Assembly (NCBI GenBank): GCA_023251555.1 | Contig: JAHEYN010000019.1 | Coordinates: 1-59,039, forward strand | Source: Bacteroidota bacterium | Lineage (GTDB): Bacteria; Bacteroidota; Bacteroidia; AKYH767-A; JAHEYN01 | Length of the DNA: 59,039 nt | Direction of reading: 5' to 3' | Shown here: positions 51,804-59,039 of the stretch, piece by piece | Position numbering within the stretch: the first letter of the stretch is position 1 | How the letters are laid out: every line of letters begins with the position of its first letter | Translations under genes and position numbers: made by a program | Notes under the pieces: generated by a model | Database searches by the model: none | Told to the model about the DNA's origin: nothing | The model's input: the letters and a program-made list of their open reading frames with translations, nothing else

Positions 51804-52577
51804 TTACAGGATTCTCCTGATCAGCCTCAGGTTATGGGTGTACCGTTTGCGGGTGACATTAAAAATTCCCTGCTGGTCTACCTTGTCAATCCTGACTTTT
51901 CCAGATGCATGAATGATTTCATCCGGGGAGAGGATGATGCCGGTATGAACTATTTTTCCATCGGGGTTTTCAAAAAAAGCCAGGTCTCCTGTACGTGCTT
52001 CGGTAATAAGTCCCACGGAGATACCCTGTTCAGCCTGCTGCCATGCGTCGCGTTTCAGCCGGTAGCCGCTGATTTTAAAAACCATCTGGGTGAACCCGGA
52101 GCAGTCAATGCCAAAAGGAGAGCGTCCTCCCCACAGGTAGGGGGCATTAAGGTAGATGCATGCATTTTCGGCTAATTTTTTTCCGGGTACGGGATGGTCG
52201 CAGTTCTTTGTTTTTCCGTCGAACGGTATGGACAACGATCCTATTCTGAATGACTGCCCGTTATAAAACGGAAGGGAGCTTCCCGCAAGAATGGGAATAA
52301 GTCTGTCGTTGTACCTGACCAGCTCTATCAGTTCGGTGGTAACGTAGGAAGCTGTTTTGTTCAGCCTGTTAAAATCTTCGAGGAGAATAGGGGAGAACTG
52401 CTTTTCGTCAATCCAGCCTTCGTACTGGTCAAAGGCAATTCTTATTTTTTTCCACTGCCGTTTACTCTGTATAATTTCAAAGTGTTCTCCGAAAAGGAGC
52501 TGGGAAACCATTTCGCTGGAATCATCAGGTTCCTTTCTTAAGGGAACTACGCTGAGGTCGCAGAGTCCGTGGTTCAT
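51804..52577 (-). CDS. C40 (NlpC/P60) family peptidase with N-terminal SH3-like domain
   Basis: A 257-residue protein. Residues about 10-65 resemble a bacterial SH3 domain (SVVPLRKEPDDSSEMVSQLLFGEHFEII...YEGWIDEKQF). The C-terminal NlpC/P60 domain has the catalytic cysteine in APYLWGGRSPFGIDCSGFTQMVF, a histidine in KIVHTGIILSPDEIIHASG and a following polar position. It would cleave gamma-D-glutamyl-diamino-acid bonds of peptidoglycan peptides. There is no signal peptide, so it may act on recycled muropeptides in the cytoplasm, which is inference. It starts 15 bp after the thiolase gene on the same strand and may be cotranscribed. Confidence 0.87.
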   Translation of the reverse strand: MNHGLCDLSVVPLRKEPDDSSEMVSQLLFGEHFEIIQSKRQWKKIRIAFDQYEGWIDEKQFSPILLEDFNRLNKTASYVTTELIELVRYNDRLIPILAGSSLPFYNGQSFRIGSLSIPFDGKTKNCDHPVPGKKLAENACIYLNAPYLWGGRSPFGIDCSGFTQMVFKISGYRLKRDAWQQAEQGISVGLITEARTGDLAFFENPDGKIVHTGIILSPDEIIHASGKVRIDKVDQQGIFNVTRKRYTHNLRLIRRIL

Positions 52578-52592
52578 TCCGGGGCAGGTATT

Positions 52593-53771
52593 TCAGATTC
52601 TTTCAATCACCATGGCGCTTGCGCCTCCGCCCCCGTTACAGATGCCGGCAGCGCCTATCGCTGCATTCTGCTGCCCGAGGACGCCGAGAAGTGTTACCAC
52701 AATCCTTGCACCGGAGTTCCCGAGCGGGTGCCCGAGTGCTACAGCACCGCCATTGATGTTCACTTTTCCCGGGTCAAGGTTCATTAATTTATTATTGGCG
52801 ATGGAGACAACCGCGAATGCCTCGTTGATTTCATAGTAAGAAATATCCGGCTGGCCGAGGCCTGCTTTGGCAATGGCTTTGGGTATGGCTTTGGAGGGAG
52901 TGGTGGTAAACCATTCAGGAGCCTGCTCTGCATCTGCAAAAGACAGAATCTTTGCGATGGGTTTTACGCCGAGCTCCTTTGCCTTTTCTTTGCTCATCAG
53001 CAGTACTGCGGAGGCTCCGTCATTGAGCTTGGATGCGTTGGCAGCGGTAACCGTTCCATCTTTCTGGAATACAGGTTTGAGTGAAGCAAGTTTTTCGAAG
53101 TTTACTTTTTTATATTCTTCATCGTCGGATACAACCAATGCATCCTTTCCTCTCTGGGGGATTTCAACGGGTACGATCTCATTCCTGAAGCTTCCTTTCC
53201 CGTATGCCGCTGCAGCCCTCCTGTAGGATTCAATGGCGAAAGCATCCTGGGCTTCCCTGCTGATGTTAAGCTCTTTTGCGCATAACTCTGCTGCATTTCC
53301 CATGTGATAATTTTTATAAACATCCCATAACCCGTCCCTGATCAGCCCGTCTGTAAGTTCCCCGTGGCCGAGGCGGTAGCCGTTGCGTGCCTTGTCAAGA
53401 TAATACGGAACGTTTGACATGCTTTCCATGCCGCCTGCCACTGCAATGTCGGCATCCCCGGTCATAATTGACTGGGAGGCAAGCATGATGGCCTTCATGC
53501 CGGATGCGCATACCTTATTGACGGTGGTACAAACGGTTTCCGGGGCAAGGCCTGCATAGATGGCAGCCTGCCTTGCAGGAGCCTGTCCGAGCCCGGCTGA
53601 ATAAACATTTCCCATAATAACCTGCTGTACGAGTTTACTGTCAATGCCGGATCTTTTAACAGTTTCTTTGACAGCTGCTGCTCCCAGCTGTGTGGCGGAG
53701 AGTGAAGAAAGGCTGCCGCCAAAGCTCCCAAGCGGGGTCCGGGCTGCGGAGATGATGTATACTTCTTTCAT
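52593..53771 (-). CDS. Acetyl-CoA C-acyltransferase (thiolase)
   Basis: A 392-residue thiolase. The ATG at 53771 begins MKEVYIISAARTPLGSFGG, the family start. A 27-residue upstream extension is rejected. The acylated cysteine lies in VNKVCASGMKAIM, the catalytic histidine in GGAVALGHPLGNSGAR, and the C-terminal GICNGGGGASAMVIER contains the second active cysteine. It is either a biosynthetic acetoacetyl-CoA thiolase or a beta-oxidation enzyme. The motifs do not separate these firmly, although the length and GHPLGNSGAR suit the acetyl-CoA acetyltransferase group. No other fatty-acid genes are adjacent. Confidence 0.92.
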   Translation of the reverse strand: MKEVYIISAARTPLGSFGGSLSSLSATQLGAAAVKETVKRSGIDSKLVQQVIMGNVYSAGLGQAPARQAAIYAGLAPETVCTTVNKVCASGMKAIMLASQSIMTGDADIAVAGGMESMSNVPYYLDKARNGYRLGHGELTDGLIRDGLWDVYKNYHMGNAAELCAKELNISREAQDAFAIESYRRAAAAYGKGSFRNEIVPVEIPQRGKDALVVSDDEEYKKVNFEKLASLKPVFQKDGTVTAANASKLNDGASAVLLMSKEKAKELGVKPIAKILSFADAEQAPEWFTTTPSKAIPKAIAKAGLGQPDISYYEINEAFAVVSIANNKLMNLDPGKVNINGGAVALGHPLGNSGARIVVTLLGVLGQQNAAIGAAGICNGGGGASAMVIERI

Positions 53772-53848
53772 AGGATGATTTTTTGTCTCTGCGAATTTAG
53801 AAAATAATAAGAGGGTGTAAAAAATGAAAGATGCCGGGAGGCTTCTGT

Positions 53849-55735
53849 TCATGTCACTGTGCTTATTCTCACCCCTATCACCAGTATGTCGTCTGTCTGT
53901 TCAAAGCCGCCCTTCCACCGTTCGATGAAAGCATCAAGGTCCGCTGCCTGTTTTTCCATGCTTTCATGCTGTATGGAAGCAAGCAGTTCCTTAAACCTGC
54001 CGGTCATCAGTTTTTTATCATCGGCATTGAACTGGTCGGCGTAGCCGTCGCTGAAGGTATAGAAAGTATCTCCCCGGCTCAGGGTGAATGTATGGCCTGT
54101 AAAAGTTCGCTCCTGTTCATAATCGGCTCCACCGACAGGAAGCTTGGTGGCTTTCACTTCCTGGAGAACTCCGCCGCGGAAAAGGTACAGCGGCCTCATT
54201 GCTCCCGCGTATTCCAGTATTGTGCCGGATTGTTCCTCTGCAATGCTGCACAGTGCGACATCCATCCCGTCCCTTGTCTCGGCGCCGAACACATCTGATT
54301 TCCCGTGCTGTTTAAGGGCTTCCCGTATGCCTGTATGAAGCCGGCGGAGGATTTCCGGCGGATGCGTAATTCCTTCTTCCTTCACAATCTGGTTCAGCAG
54401 GCTGCATCCTATCATGCTCATGAAAGCCCCGGGGACGCCATGGCCTGTGCAGTCGGCTGCCGCGATGATTACCCGGTTGTTTTTCCGCCCTGCCCAGTAA
54501 AAGTCGCCGCTCACGATATCCTTGGGCTTAAAAAGAATAAAGGAGTCCGGCAGCAGCTTCTTCACATCGTTTTCATGTGGCAGGATCGCGTGCTGGATAC
54601 GCTGCGCATAGTTGATGCTGTCGGTGATGGACCGGTTCTTCTCCTCAATTTTATCGTATGCTTCTTTAAGTTCCACGTTTTTAAGGCGGAAGATTTCAGC
54701 TTCTTTTTTTGAATTTTCAATGGCAAATCCTATCTGCTGGTGCTTGAGCTTATTGGTGGTTTCCGCGTTCAGCACTTCTTCCCTGAGCGCATGGAATAAC
54801 TTATAGTGTTCGAGCGACTTAACGGGATCATTCATTTTCTCATAAGCAGATGCAAGGGCGAGGTGTATCTCATAGCGCAGAGGCTTTGCCTTCAGGGAAA
54901 CGGCGATGTCAAGAGCCTGCTGAAGGCCGCGGACAGCCTCTTCCGCCCTTCCGTTTCTTACAGCAATATTACCGAGGCCCATGAGGCAATGCAGGGTGCA
55001 TCGCGGATCGCCGCTCGCATTTATCTCTTTGCTCCTGGTGTAGTTATCCGATGCGGATTTATCATCCTTCATTTTTTCATAAAGGCTGGCCATCCCGAGG
55101 TAAGTCCAGGGGAGCCCTCCCCGGTCATTATGTTCCTCACGCATTGCGAGACTTCGCCGGTAATAGGCGAGGCCGTTCCGGAAATCACCATTAAGCGTGT
55201 AGGTTCTTGCAAGCAGGTTCAGGGAAGATGCGGCTGCCCTGAAATTTTTGAGCTCCTCTCTTATTGAAAGGCTTCTGGTGAATGCATCAATTGCATGGTT
55301 ATAATCAGAAAGGCGGTTATAAATAAGTCCGATGGTTCCGAGCAGGTCAGCTTCGGCTTCCCTGTCCTCCTCAGGGTCAATGAGCTCAAGACCTTTCAGG
55401 CCGTGTTTCAGTGCATTTTCATATTCCCCGTAATTGTCATATACATTAGCGATAAAATTAAGAGCCCTCAGTTTTCCCTCTCTGTCAGATTCAGACTCGA
55501 AAAAGGCAAGGGCTGAAGTGAGATACTCAAGCAGGTTCTCATCATTCGACAATAAAAAATTAGCGGCGGCGGAAACCAGCTTTCCCCGGGCTATTCCCCG
55601 GGAGTAATTTATGCTTTCTGAAGATGCAAGTATTTGTTTCCCGAGAACGAGCGCCCTGGGAGTGTCAGCGTACCTGAGGTTCCAGGCCTCCGGGTAAAGA
55701 ATATCAATCTTTGTTCTGTTATCCTTTGTTACCAC
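53849..55735 (-). CDS. TPR-containing SpoIIE/PP2C-family phosphatase
   Basis: A 628-residue cytoplasmic protein read from the GTG at 55735, the only start near the stop of the upstream gene. Residues about 20-340 contain seven or eight TPR units (for example GEYENALKHGLKGLELIDPEEDREAEADLLGTIGLIYNRL, DYNHAIDAFTRSLSIREEL). A coiled-coil linker follows (KKEAEIFRLKNVELKEAYDKIEEKNRSITDSINYAQRIQHAIL), then the SpoIIE domain with KPKDIVSGDFYWAGR, AADCTGHGVPGAFMSMIG, FYTFSDGYADQF and FEQTDDILVIGV. It probably integrates protein-protein input through the TPRs to dephosphorylate a Ser/Thr-phosphorylated regulator. Its upstream partner, 11 bp away, is a membrane protein with GldL-like motifs. The phosphatase domain is homologous to that of 33456-34712. 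Confidence 0.88.
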   Translation of the reverse strand: MVTKDNRTKIDILYPEAWNLRYADTPRALVLGKQILASSESINYSRGIARGKLVSAAANFLLSNDENLLEYLTSALAFFESESDREGKLRALNFIANVYDNYGEYENALKHGLKGLELIDPEEDREAEADLLGTIGLIYNRLSDYNHAIDAFTRSLSIREELKNFRAAASSLNLLARTYTLNGDFRNGLAYYRRSLAMREEHNDRGGLPWTYLGMASLYEKMKDDKSASDNYTRSKEINASGDPRCTLHCLMGLGNIAVRNGRAEEAVRGLQQALDIAVSLKAKPLRYEIHLALASAYEKMNDPVKSLEHYKLFHALREEVLNAETTNKLKHQQIGFAIENSKKEAEIFRLKNVELKEAYDKIEEKNRSITDSINYAQRIQHAILPHENDVKKLLPDSFILFKPKDIVSGDFYWAGRKNNRVIIAAADCTGHGVPGAFMSMIGCSLLNQIVKEEGITHPPEILRRLHTGIREALKQHGKSDVFGAETRDGMDVALCSIAEEQSGTILEYAGAMRPLYLFRGGVLQEVKATKLPVGGADYEQERTFTGHTFTLSRGDTFYTFSDGYADQFNADDKKLMTGRFKELLASIQHESMEKQAADLDAFIERWKGGFEQTDDILVIGVRISTVT

Positions 55736-55746
55736 GATACCCGTAT

Positions 55747-56592
55747 TTACTGTACCGGCAGATCATAATAATACATTCCCCATGGTATGCTTTTTTGGCC
55801 GAAAATATCAATGAAAGAAGAGCGGAAAAGGAAAAACCATCCTGCGAAAATAAACACCACAAACCATGGAATAAGAATATTGTTTACAAGAAATGTCCGT
55901 TCTTTTTCCAGCCACTTTGTGAAGTTGGTGAGCTGTACCGACAGCAGCAGCACTACAGAACTGATGAGAAAGCATGCGGGGAAATAATTCTCCACCGCAG
56001 ATACCATTTCTCCGCCTCCCGGCCAGTGCTGTATTTTGAACAGCCAGGAGACGTAAAAAAAACCCATGATAAAACTGCATACAAGCCCCATGAGCCAGAG
56101 AACAGTGTTTTTTTTAAAGAACGAAAAAGAATACAGCATCTGTGCAAAGAAGTTGAAGGTCATCCCGGCGATTGATATAGTAAGAATGGGGCCTGCACCT
56201 GCCCAGTGTTTTGTTTTGAACACCCAGCCCAGTATGTAAAGAGCAAGCATTGCAATAAAAGTGCTGAGGGATTTCCTATTTCCCCCGCTCCGGCTCCCGA
56301 ACAGGAACTCTATAAAAGGGATTGAAAGGAAAATAAAAAAGCGTTCAATAATTCCGTTAAACGCCATGTAGGGATACCACCACAGGAAAATCTCCACGGC
56401 AATAAGAGCAGAAAGAATGAGCAGCAATGGCCTGCGCCGTTTTGTCCATGCAGCCCAAAGCAGGCCTGTGGCAATGGATGATAAAAGCAGCAGCAGCAGG
56501 CCGGGATAGGGGTACTCCCTGAATGAAAGGGCATAACCTGCAGCAGTCACTGCCGCAAGTCCCCCGATGATTAATTTCTGCTTCCTGTTCAT
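55747..56592 (-). CDS. Polytopic membrane protein with two GldL-like FKxxHWxGxG motifs
   Basis: A 281-residue inner-membrane protein with about eight hydrophobic segments and no recognised enzyme motif. Two segments read GWVFKTKHWAGAGP (about residue 118) and SWLFKIQHWPGGGEM (about residue 185). The string FKI-x-HWPG-A/G is the best-known feature of GldL, the membrane motor protein of type IX secretion and gliding, where it follows a transmembrane helix. Here it is duplicated inside a protein that lacks the long GldL C-terminal domain. I do not know a named family. It sits 11 bp before the TPR-SpoIIE phosphatase gene. The start ATG at 56592 begins a plausible first membrane helix (LIIGGLAAVTAAGYAL). 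Confidence 0.7.
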   Translation of the reverse strand: MNRKQKLIIGGLAAVTAAGYALSFREYPYPGLLLLLLSSIATGLLWAAWTKRRRPLLLILSALIAVEIFLWWYPYMAFNGIIERFFIFLSIPFIEFLFGSRSGGNRKSLSTFIAMLALYILGWVFKTKHWAGAGPILTISIAGMTFNFFAQMLYSFSFFKKNTVLWLMGLVCSFIMGFFYVSWLFKIQHWPGGGEMVSAVENYFPACFLISSVVLLLSVQLTNFTKWLEKERTFLVNNILIPWFVVFIFAGWFFLFRSSFIDIFGQKSIPWGMYYYDLPVQ

Positions 56593-56614
56593 GGTGATGA
56601 CAAATATACATGTT

Positions 56615-56826
56615 TATTCCGCCTTCGCGTTCCGCTTCGGCGGACGAGAGGGTCCGTGGCTTCTCACGGGGCTAATACTAATTTTATTCCGCCTTCGCGT
56701 TCCGCTTCGGCGGACGAGAGGGTCCGTGGCTTCTCACGGGGCTAATACTAATTTTATTCCGCCTTCACGTTCCGCTTCGGCGGGGGTGGGAGAGCCCGTG
56801 GCTTTCCCCGTGGCTAATACCATTTT
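56615..56826 (+). repeat. Three tandem copies (70-bp period) of the dispersed UNCG-hairpin repeat, copies E1-E3
   Basis: The unit TTATTCCGCCTTCGCGT, then TCCGC-TTCG-GCGGAC, GAGAGGGTCCGTGG, CTTCTCACGGGGCTAATACTAA repeats with a period of exactly 70 bp (56615, 56685, 56755). Units 1 and 2 are identical. Unit 3 has diverged (CACGT, GGGGGTGGGAGAGCCCGTGG, AATACCATTTTG). Each unit holds a UUCG-capped hairpin and a second CCGTG/CACGG hairpin. It fills most of the gap between the divergent GldL-motif gene and the STAND gene, in the STAND orientation. Confidence 0.88.
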
Positions 56827-56846
56827 GTAAAATTTGCTTATTTTTC

Positions 56847-56867
56847 ATGAAAATTCAATATAGCTGA
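56847..56867 (+). CDS. Possible six-codon leader peptide before the STAND gene
   Basis: ATG AAA ATT CAA TAT AGC TGA encodes MKIQYS. Its stop overlaps the next start as TGATG (stop 56865-56867, ATG 56867-56869), an arrangement that can couple translation. Such short frames also arise by chance, and no promoter evidence decides it. Confidence 0.25.
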   Translation: MKIQYS

Positions 56868-59039
56868 TGACCGGTTCACCCTTTAAATTCCTTGATTCCT
56901 TCACCAAAGAAGACCGTGAAATATTTTTCGGGCGGGAAAAGGAATCCGAAGAAATATATTCCCGTGTTTTCCAGGGCAATATCCTGCTGGCGTATGGGGC
57001 TTCCGGGACAGGGAAGACAAGTCTCATACAGTGCGGGCTGGCCAACAAATTCAGCGATTCAGACTGGCTTCCGATTCTTGTGCGGCGCGGTAACAATATG
57101 ATGGATTCATTGATAAACTCCATCCGCAATGCAGCCCTTACCCCGCTTAAGAATGAATCATCTCCCTCTCTGAAAAAATATTTACAGTCCCTTTACCTCG
57201 ACCACTTCAAACCTGTGTATCTTATCTTCGATCAGTTCGAGGAACTTTTCATTTTTGGTACCCGGGAGGAGATTGAAACATTCGCTGCCGGAATTGCGAA
57301 GGTTGTAAAGTCCGATCTGCAATGCAGGTTTATATTCGTGATGAGGGGAGAATACCTCGAACACCTCACCGTTTTTGAAGATCTCATCCCTTCTTTCTTC
57401 GACAACCGTATCCGCATCGAAAAGATGACACGTAAAAATGCCGCGGAAGCAATCCTCGGCCCCTGCAGGGTTTTTGATATTGAGGTTGAAGAAGGCTTTG
57501 CCCAGGCTTTGCTCGAAAGACTCTCGCCGGATAAGTCTGAAGTGGAACTCACTTACCTCCAGGTTTTCCTGGATAAAATATACAGGAAAAGCCTGTTGCT
57601 CAATACAGGGGGGCAAAAGCCAAAGTTCACACTCAGTCTTCTTGAAGGGCTTGGCCATATCGGCGATGTACTCTCTGATTTCCTGGAAGAGCAGATTGCG
57701 CTTATCCCCGATGCTGAAAATGCACTCACCGTGCTTAAAGCATTTGTCTCAACCGAGGGTACCAAGCGCCAGATAGATATTTACGAGATAAATGAGTTTA
57801 CGCGTACCATCGGGAAAGATCTTTCCAAGGAAACCCTCGAGAATTTCATACACCAGTTCGTAAACCTTCGTATACTGCGCGATAAGGACGAGCAGGGAAA
57901 ATATGAACTCCGGCACGACTCACTGGCAGCAAAGATTTATGAGAAAATTACCCTGGCGGAAAAAGAACTGATCGGGATACGGGAAATGATCGCCAGCCGC
58001 TGCAAAGAGTACGAAACCCGCGGTAATCTTCTTACACAGGAAGACCTGAACTATATCGCTCCCTATGAAAATAAAATTTTTCTTCGTGGCGAAGCGGAAA
58101 CTTTTTACAATAAAAGCAAACAGGTAATAAGGAGCACTATGCGGCTGAAACGCAGGGTGGCTGTCATGTCTCTCCTCAGCATTCTTCTCTTAACTTCCGC
58201 CGTAGCATTCTGGTTTTATCAGGAAGGCAATGTCTCCAGGTCCAATGAGCTTGCAGCCCTATCTCTTGTCAAACTGGAGACGGATCCTACTCTCGCATAC
58301 CTTCTTGCAGAGGAAGCATGGAAAAAAAATCCGGAAGGGGAACTTGCCCTCAAAGCCCTTGTAAACGCATATAGCCATGGACCTTTTTATAGTACCGTGA
58401 AAGGAGATAAGTACGACATTTCTCCTGATAGTAAAATTATCGTTACTACCTCATCTGACAGCGCCGTTAGTATCTACGATATGGAGGGAACTCTTTTGAA
58501 GTACCTTAAATTCAATGTGGAGCAGGAAATAATACAGGGAGAGGCTTTTGCCTCCGGCGGGAAAAGGTTTTTCCTGAGGGACAGGCACGGAAACTATACC
58601 GTGATGAGCCTCAGCGGAGAAAAACTTCATTTTTTTGAGAATCCCGGGATTAAAAAAACTCTTTTCGATTTTTCTTTCCAGCCGGGCGCAGACGGATGCC
58701 TCTTAAACCGCGGCAGTGATTTCAGTGTTTACAACTCCTCATGGGAAGAACTTTTCAGGGTTTCCAACAAGGGTATGCGCAGCATGGATGCAAAGTTTTC
58801 TCCCGACGGGAAAAGCATTATGGGCTATGCTGATAATACAATCCGGGTTTTTAATATGGAGGGAAAAGAAGTGAGAAAATTCACCTGTGACGACGGAGCC
58901 TTTATCACCGATGCTGATTTTTCCGGAAATTTTATTGTGACAACTTCGGTTGAAAAAAATAAAAATGAGAACATTATTAGATCTCTGTACACAAGCGAAG
59001 GAAAGAAATGCTTAACCGGAAATAGGCGGGGCTATTCAA
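56867..59039 (+). CDS. STAND-type (nSTAND1-like) ATPase with WD40-like region, 3' end outside window
   Basis: At least 724 residues, and the frame is still open at the window end. The N-terminal NTPase has REIFFGREKESEEI, the P-loop AYGASGTGKTSLIQCG at residues 42-57, and a Walker B with two acidic residues in VYLIFDQFEELFIFG. The winged-helix-like end of the module reads YELRHDSLAAKIYEKI. One transmembrane helix follows near residues 430-450 (VAVMSLLSILLLTSAVAFWFY). After it come SNELAALSLVKLETDPTLAYLLAEEAWK and beta-propeller repeats (YDISPDSKIIVTTSSDSAVSIYDMEGTLLKYL, AKFSPDGKSIMGYADNTIRVFNMEGKEV). STAND ATPases are signal switches, often in immunity or stress sensing. The upstream tandem repeats and possible leader ORF make its control unusual. 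Confidence 0.82.
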   Translation, partial: MTGSPFKFLDSFTKEDREIFFGREKESEEIYSRVFQGNILLAYGASGTGKTSLIQCGLANKFSDSDWLPILVRRGNNMMDSLINSIRNAALTPLKNESSPSLKKYLQSLYLDHFKPVYLIFDQFEELFIFGTREEIETFAAGIAKVVKSDLQCRFIFVMRGEYLEHLTVFEDLIPSFFDNRIRIEKMTRKNAAEAILGPCRVFDIEVEEGFAQALLERLSPDKSEVELTYLQVFLDKIYRKSLLLNTGGQKPKFTLSLLEGLGHIGDVLSDFLEEQIALIPDAENALTVLKAFVSTEGTKRQIDIYEINEFTRTIGKDLSKETLENFIHQFVNLRILRDKDEQGKYELRHDSLAAKIYEKITLAEKELIGIREMIASRCKEYETRGNLLTQEDLNYIAPYENKIFLRGEAETFYNKSKQVIRSTMRLKRRVAVMSLLSILLLTSAVAFWFYQEGNVSRSNELAALSLVKLETDPTLAYLLAEEAWKKNPEGELALKALVNAYSHGPFYSTVKGDKYDISPDSKIIVTTSSDSAVSIYDMEGTLLKYLKFNVEQEIIQGEAFASGGKRFFLRDRHGNYTVMSLSGEKLHFFENPGIKKTLFDFSFQPGADGCLLNRGSDFSVYNSSWEELFRVSNKGMRSMDAKFSPDGKSIMGYADNTIRVFNMEGKEVRKFTCDDGAFITDADFSGNFIVTTSVEKNKNENIIRSLYTSEGKKCLTGNRRGYS

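Noticed and set aside
56615-56826. Tandem 70-bp repeats considered as a CRISPR array
   Set aside because: Units are contiguous without variable spacers, there are only three, and single copies occur elsewhere. No cas genes are present.

Overview
The window looks like a chromosomal segment of a Bacteroidota bacterium, probably an uncultured gliding or particle-associated lineage. The evidence is a PorT protein, a PorP/SprF protein, several secreted proteins ending in type A or type B type IX secretion (T9SS) sorting domains, and Bacteroidota promoters of the form TTG-N20-TANNTTTG. Class and order cannot be fixed from the sequence. Most genes are moderately GC-rich. About 32.4-36.8 kb, and the cargo gene at 19.2-20.4 kb, are visibly more AT-rich.

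Layout. 0-0.4 kb: 3' end of a T9SS cargo gene. 0.5-7.55 kb (minus): tight six-gene operon of aminotransferase, heptose-7-phosphate kinase, TrkH, menaquinone methyltransferase, PorT and a FAD dehydrogenase. 7.9-9.2 kb: aquaporin and rpe. 9.2-16.8 kb (minus): giant PKD adhesin, PorP/SprF and a TPR/beta-propeller/OmpA protein with overlapping genes, a self-contained T9SS surface module. 16.9-18.9 kb: peroxiredoxin, ZIP transporter, methyltransferase. 19.2-20.4 kb: repeat-built cargo. 20.7-25.2 kb: tRNA-Gly, valS, a predicted aminopeptidase, a YdcF-family protein. 25.4-28.7 kb: murF and two outer-membrane proteins. 28.8-32.4 kb: seven-repeat cargo, acetyltransferase, tRNA-Lys. 32.4-36.8 kb: AT-rich segment with a pRiA4b ORF-3 protein, a membrane SpoIIE phosphatase, a Kelch-like cargo and a transposase remnant. 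36.8-45.3 kb: agmatinase, large type B cargo, sucC, choice-of-anchor B protein. 45.4-47.3 kb: HU, DUF2905 protein, tsaD. 47.3-51.8 kb: tamB. 51.8-56.6 kb (minus): NlpC/P60 protein, thiolase, TPR-SpoIIE phosphatase and a membrane protein with two GldL-like motifs. 56.9 kb to the end: a STAND-type ATPase with a WD40-like region, cut by the window edge.

The common theme is the cell envelope: T9SS parts and cargo, TamB, MurF, heptose metabolism, porins. Housekeeping genes (valS, tsaD, rpe, sucC, HU) are interspersed.

The signals I rate highest are non-coding. One is a dispersed repeat with a TCCGC-TNCG-GCGGA hairpin (UNCG tetraloop), found at five intergenic loci, always facing the next gene, and triplicated before the STAND gene. 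A second is an exact 15-bp element placed 41 bp upstream of the -7 box in two promoters that lack the -33 TTG. A third is a decayed copy of the tRNA-Lys 3' end flanking a plasmid-type gene. The last is a tamB gene with no ordinary start codon at the expected place because the repeat abuts it.
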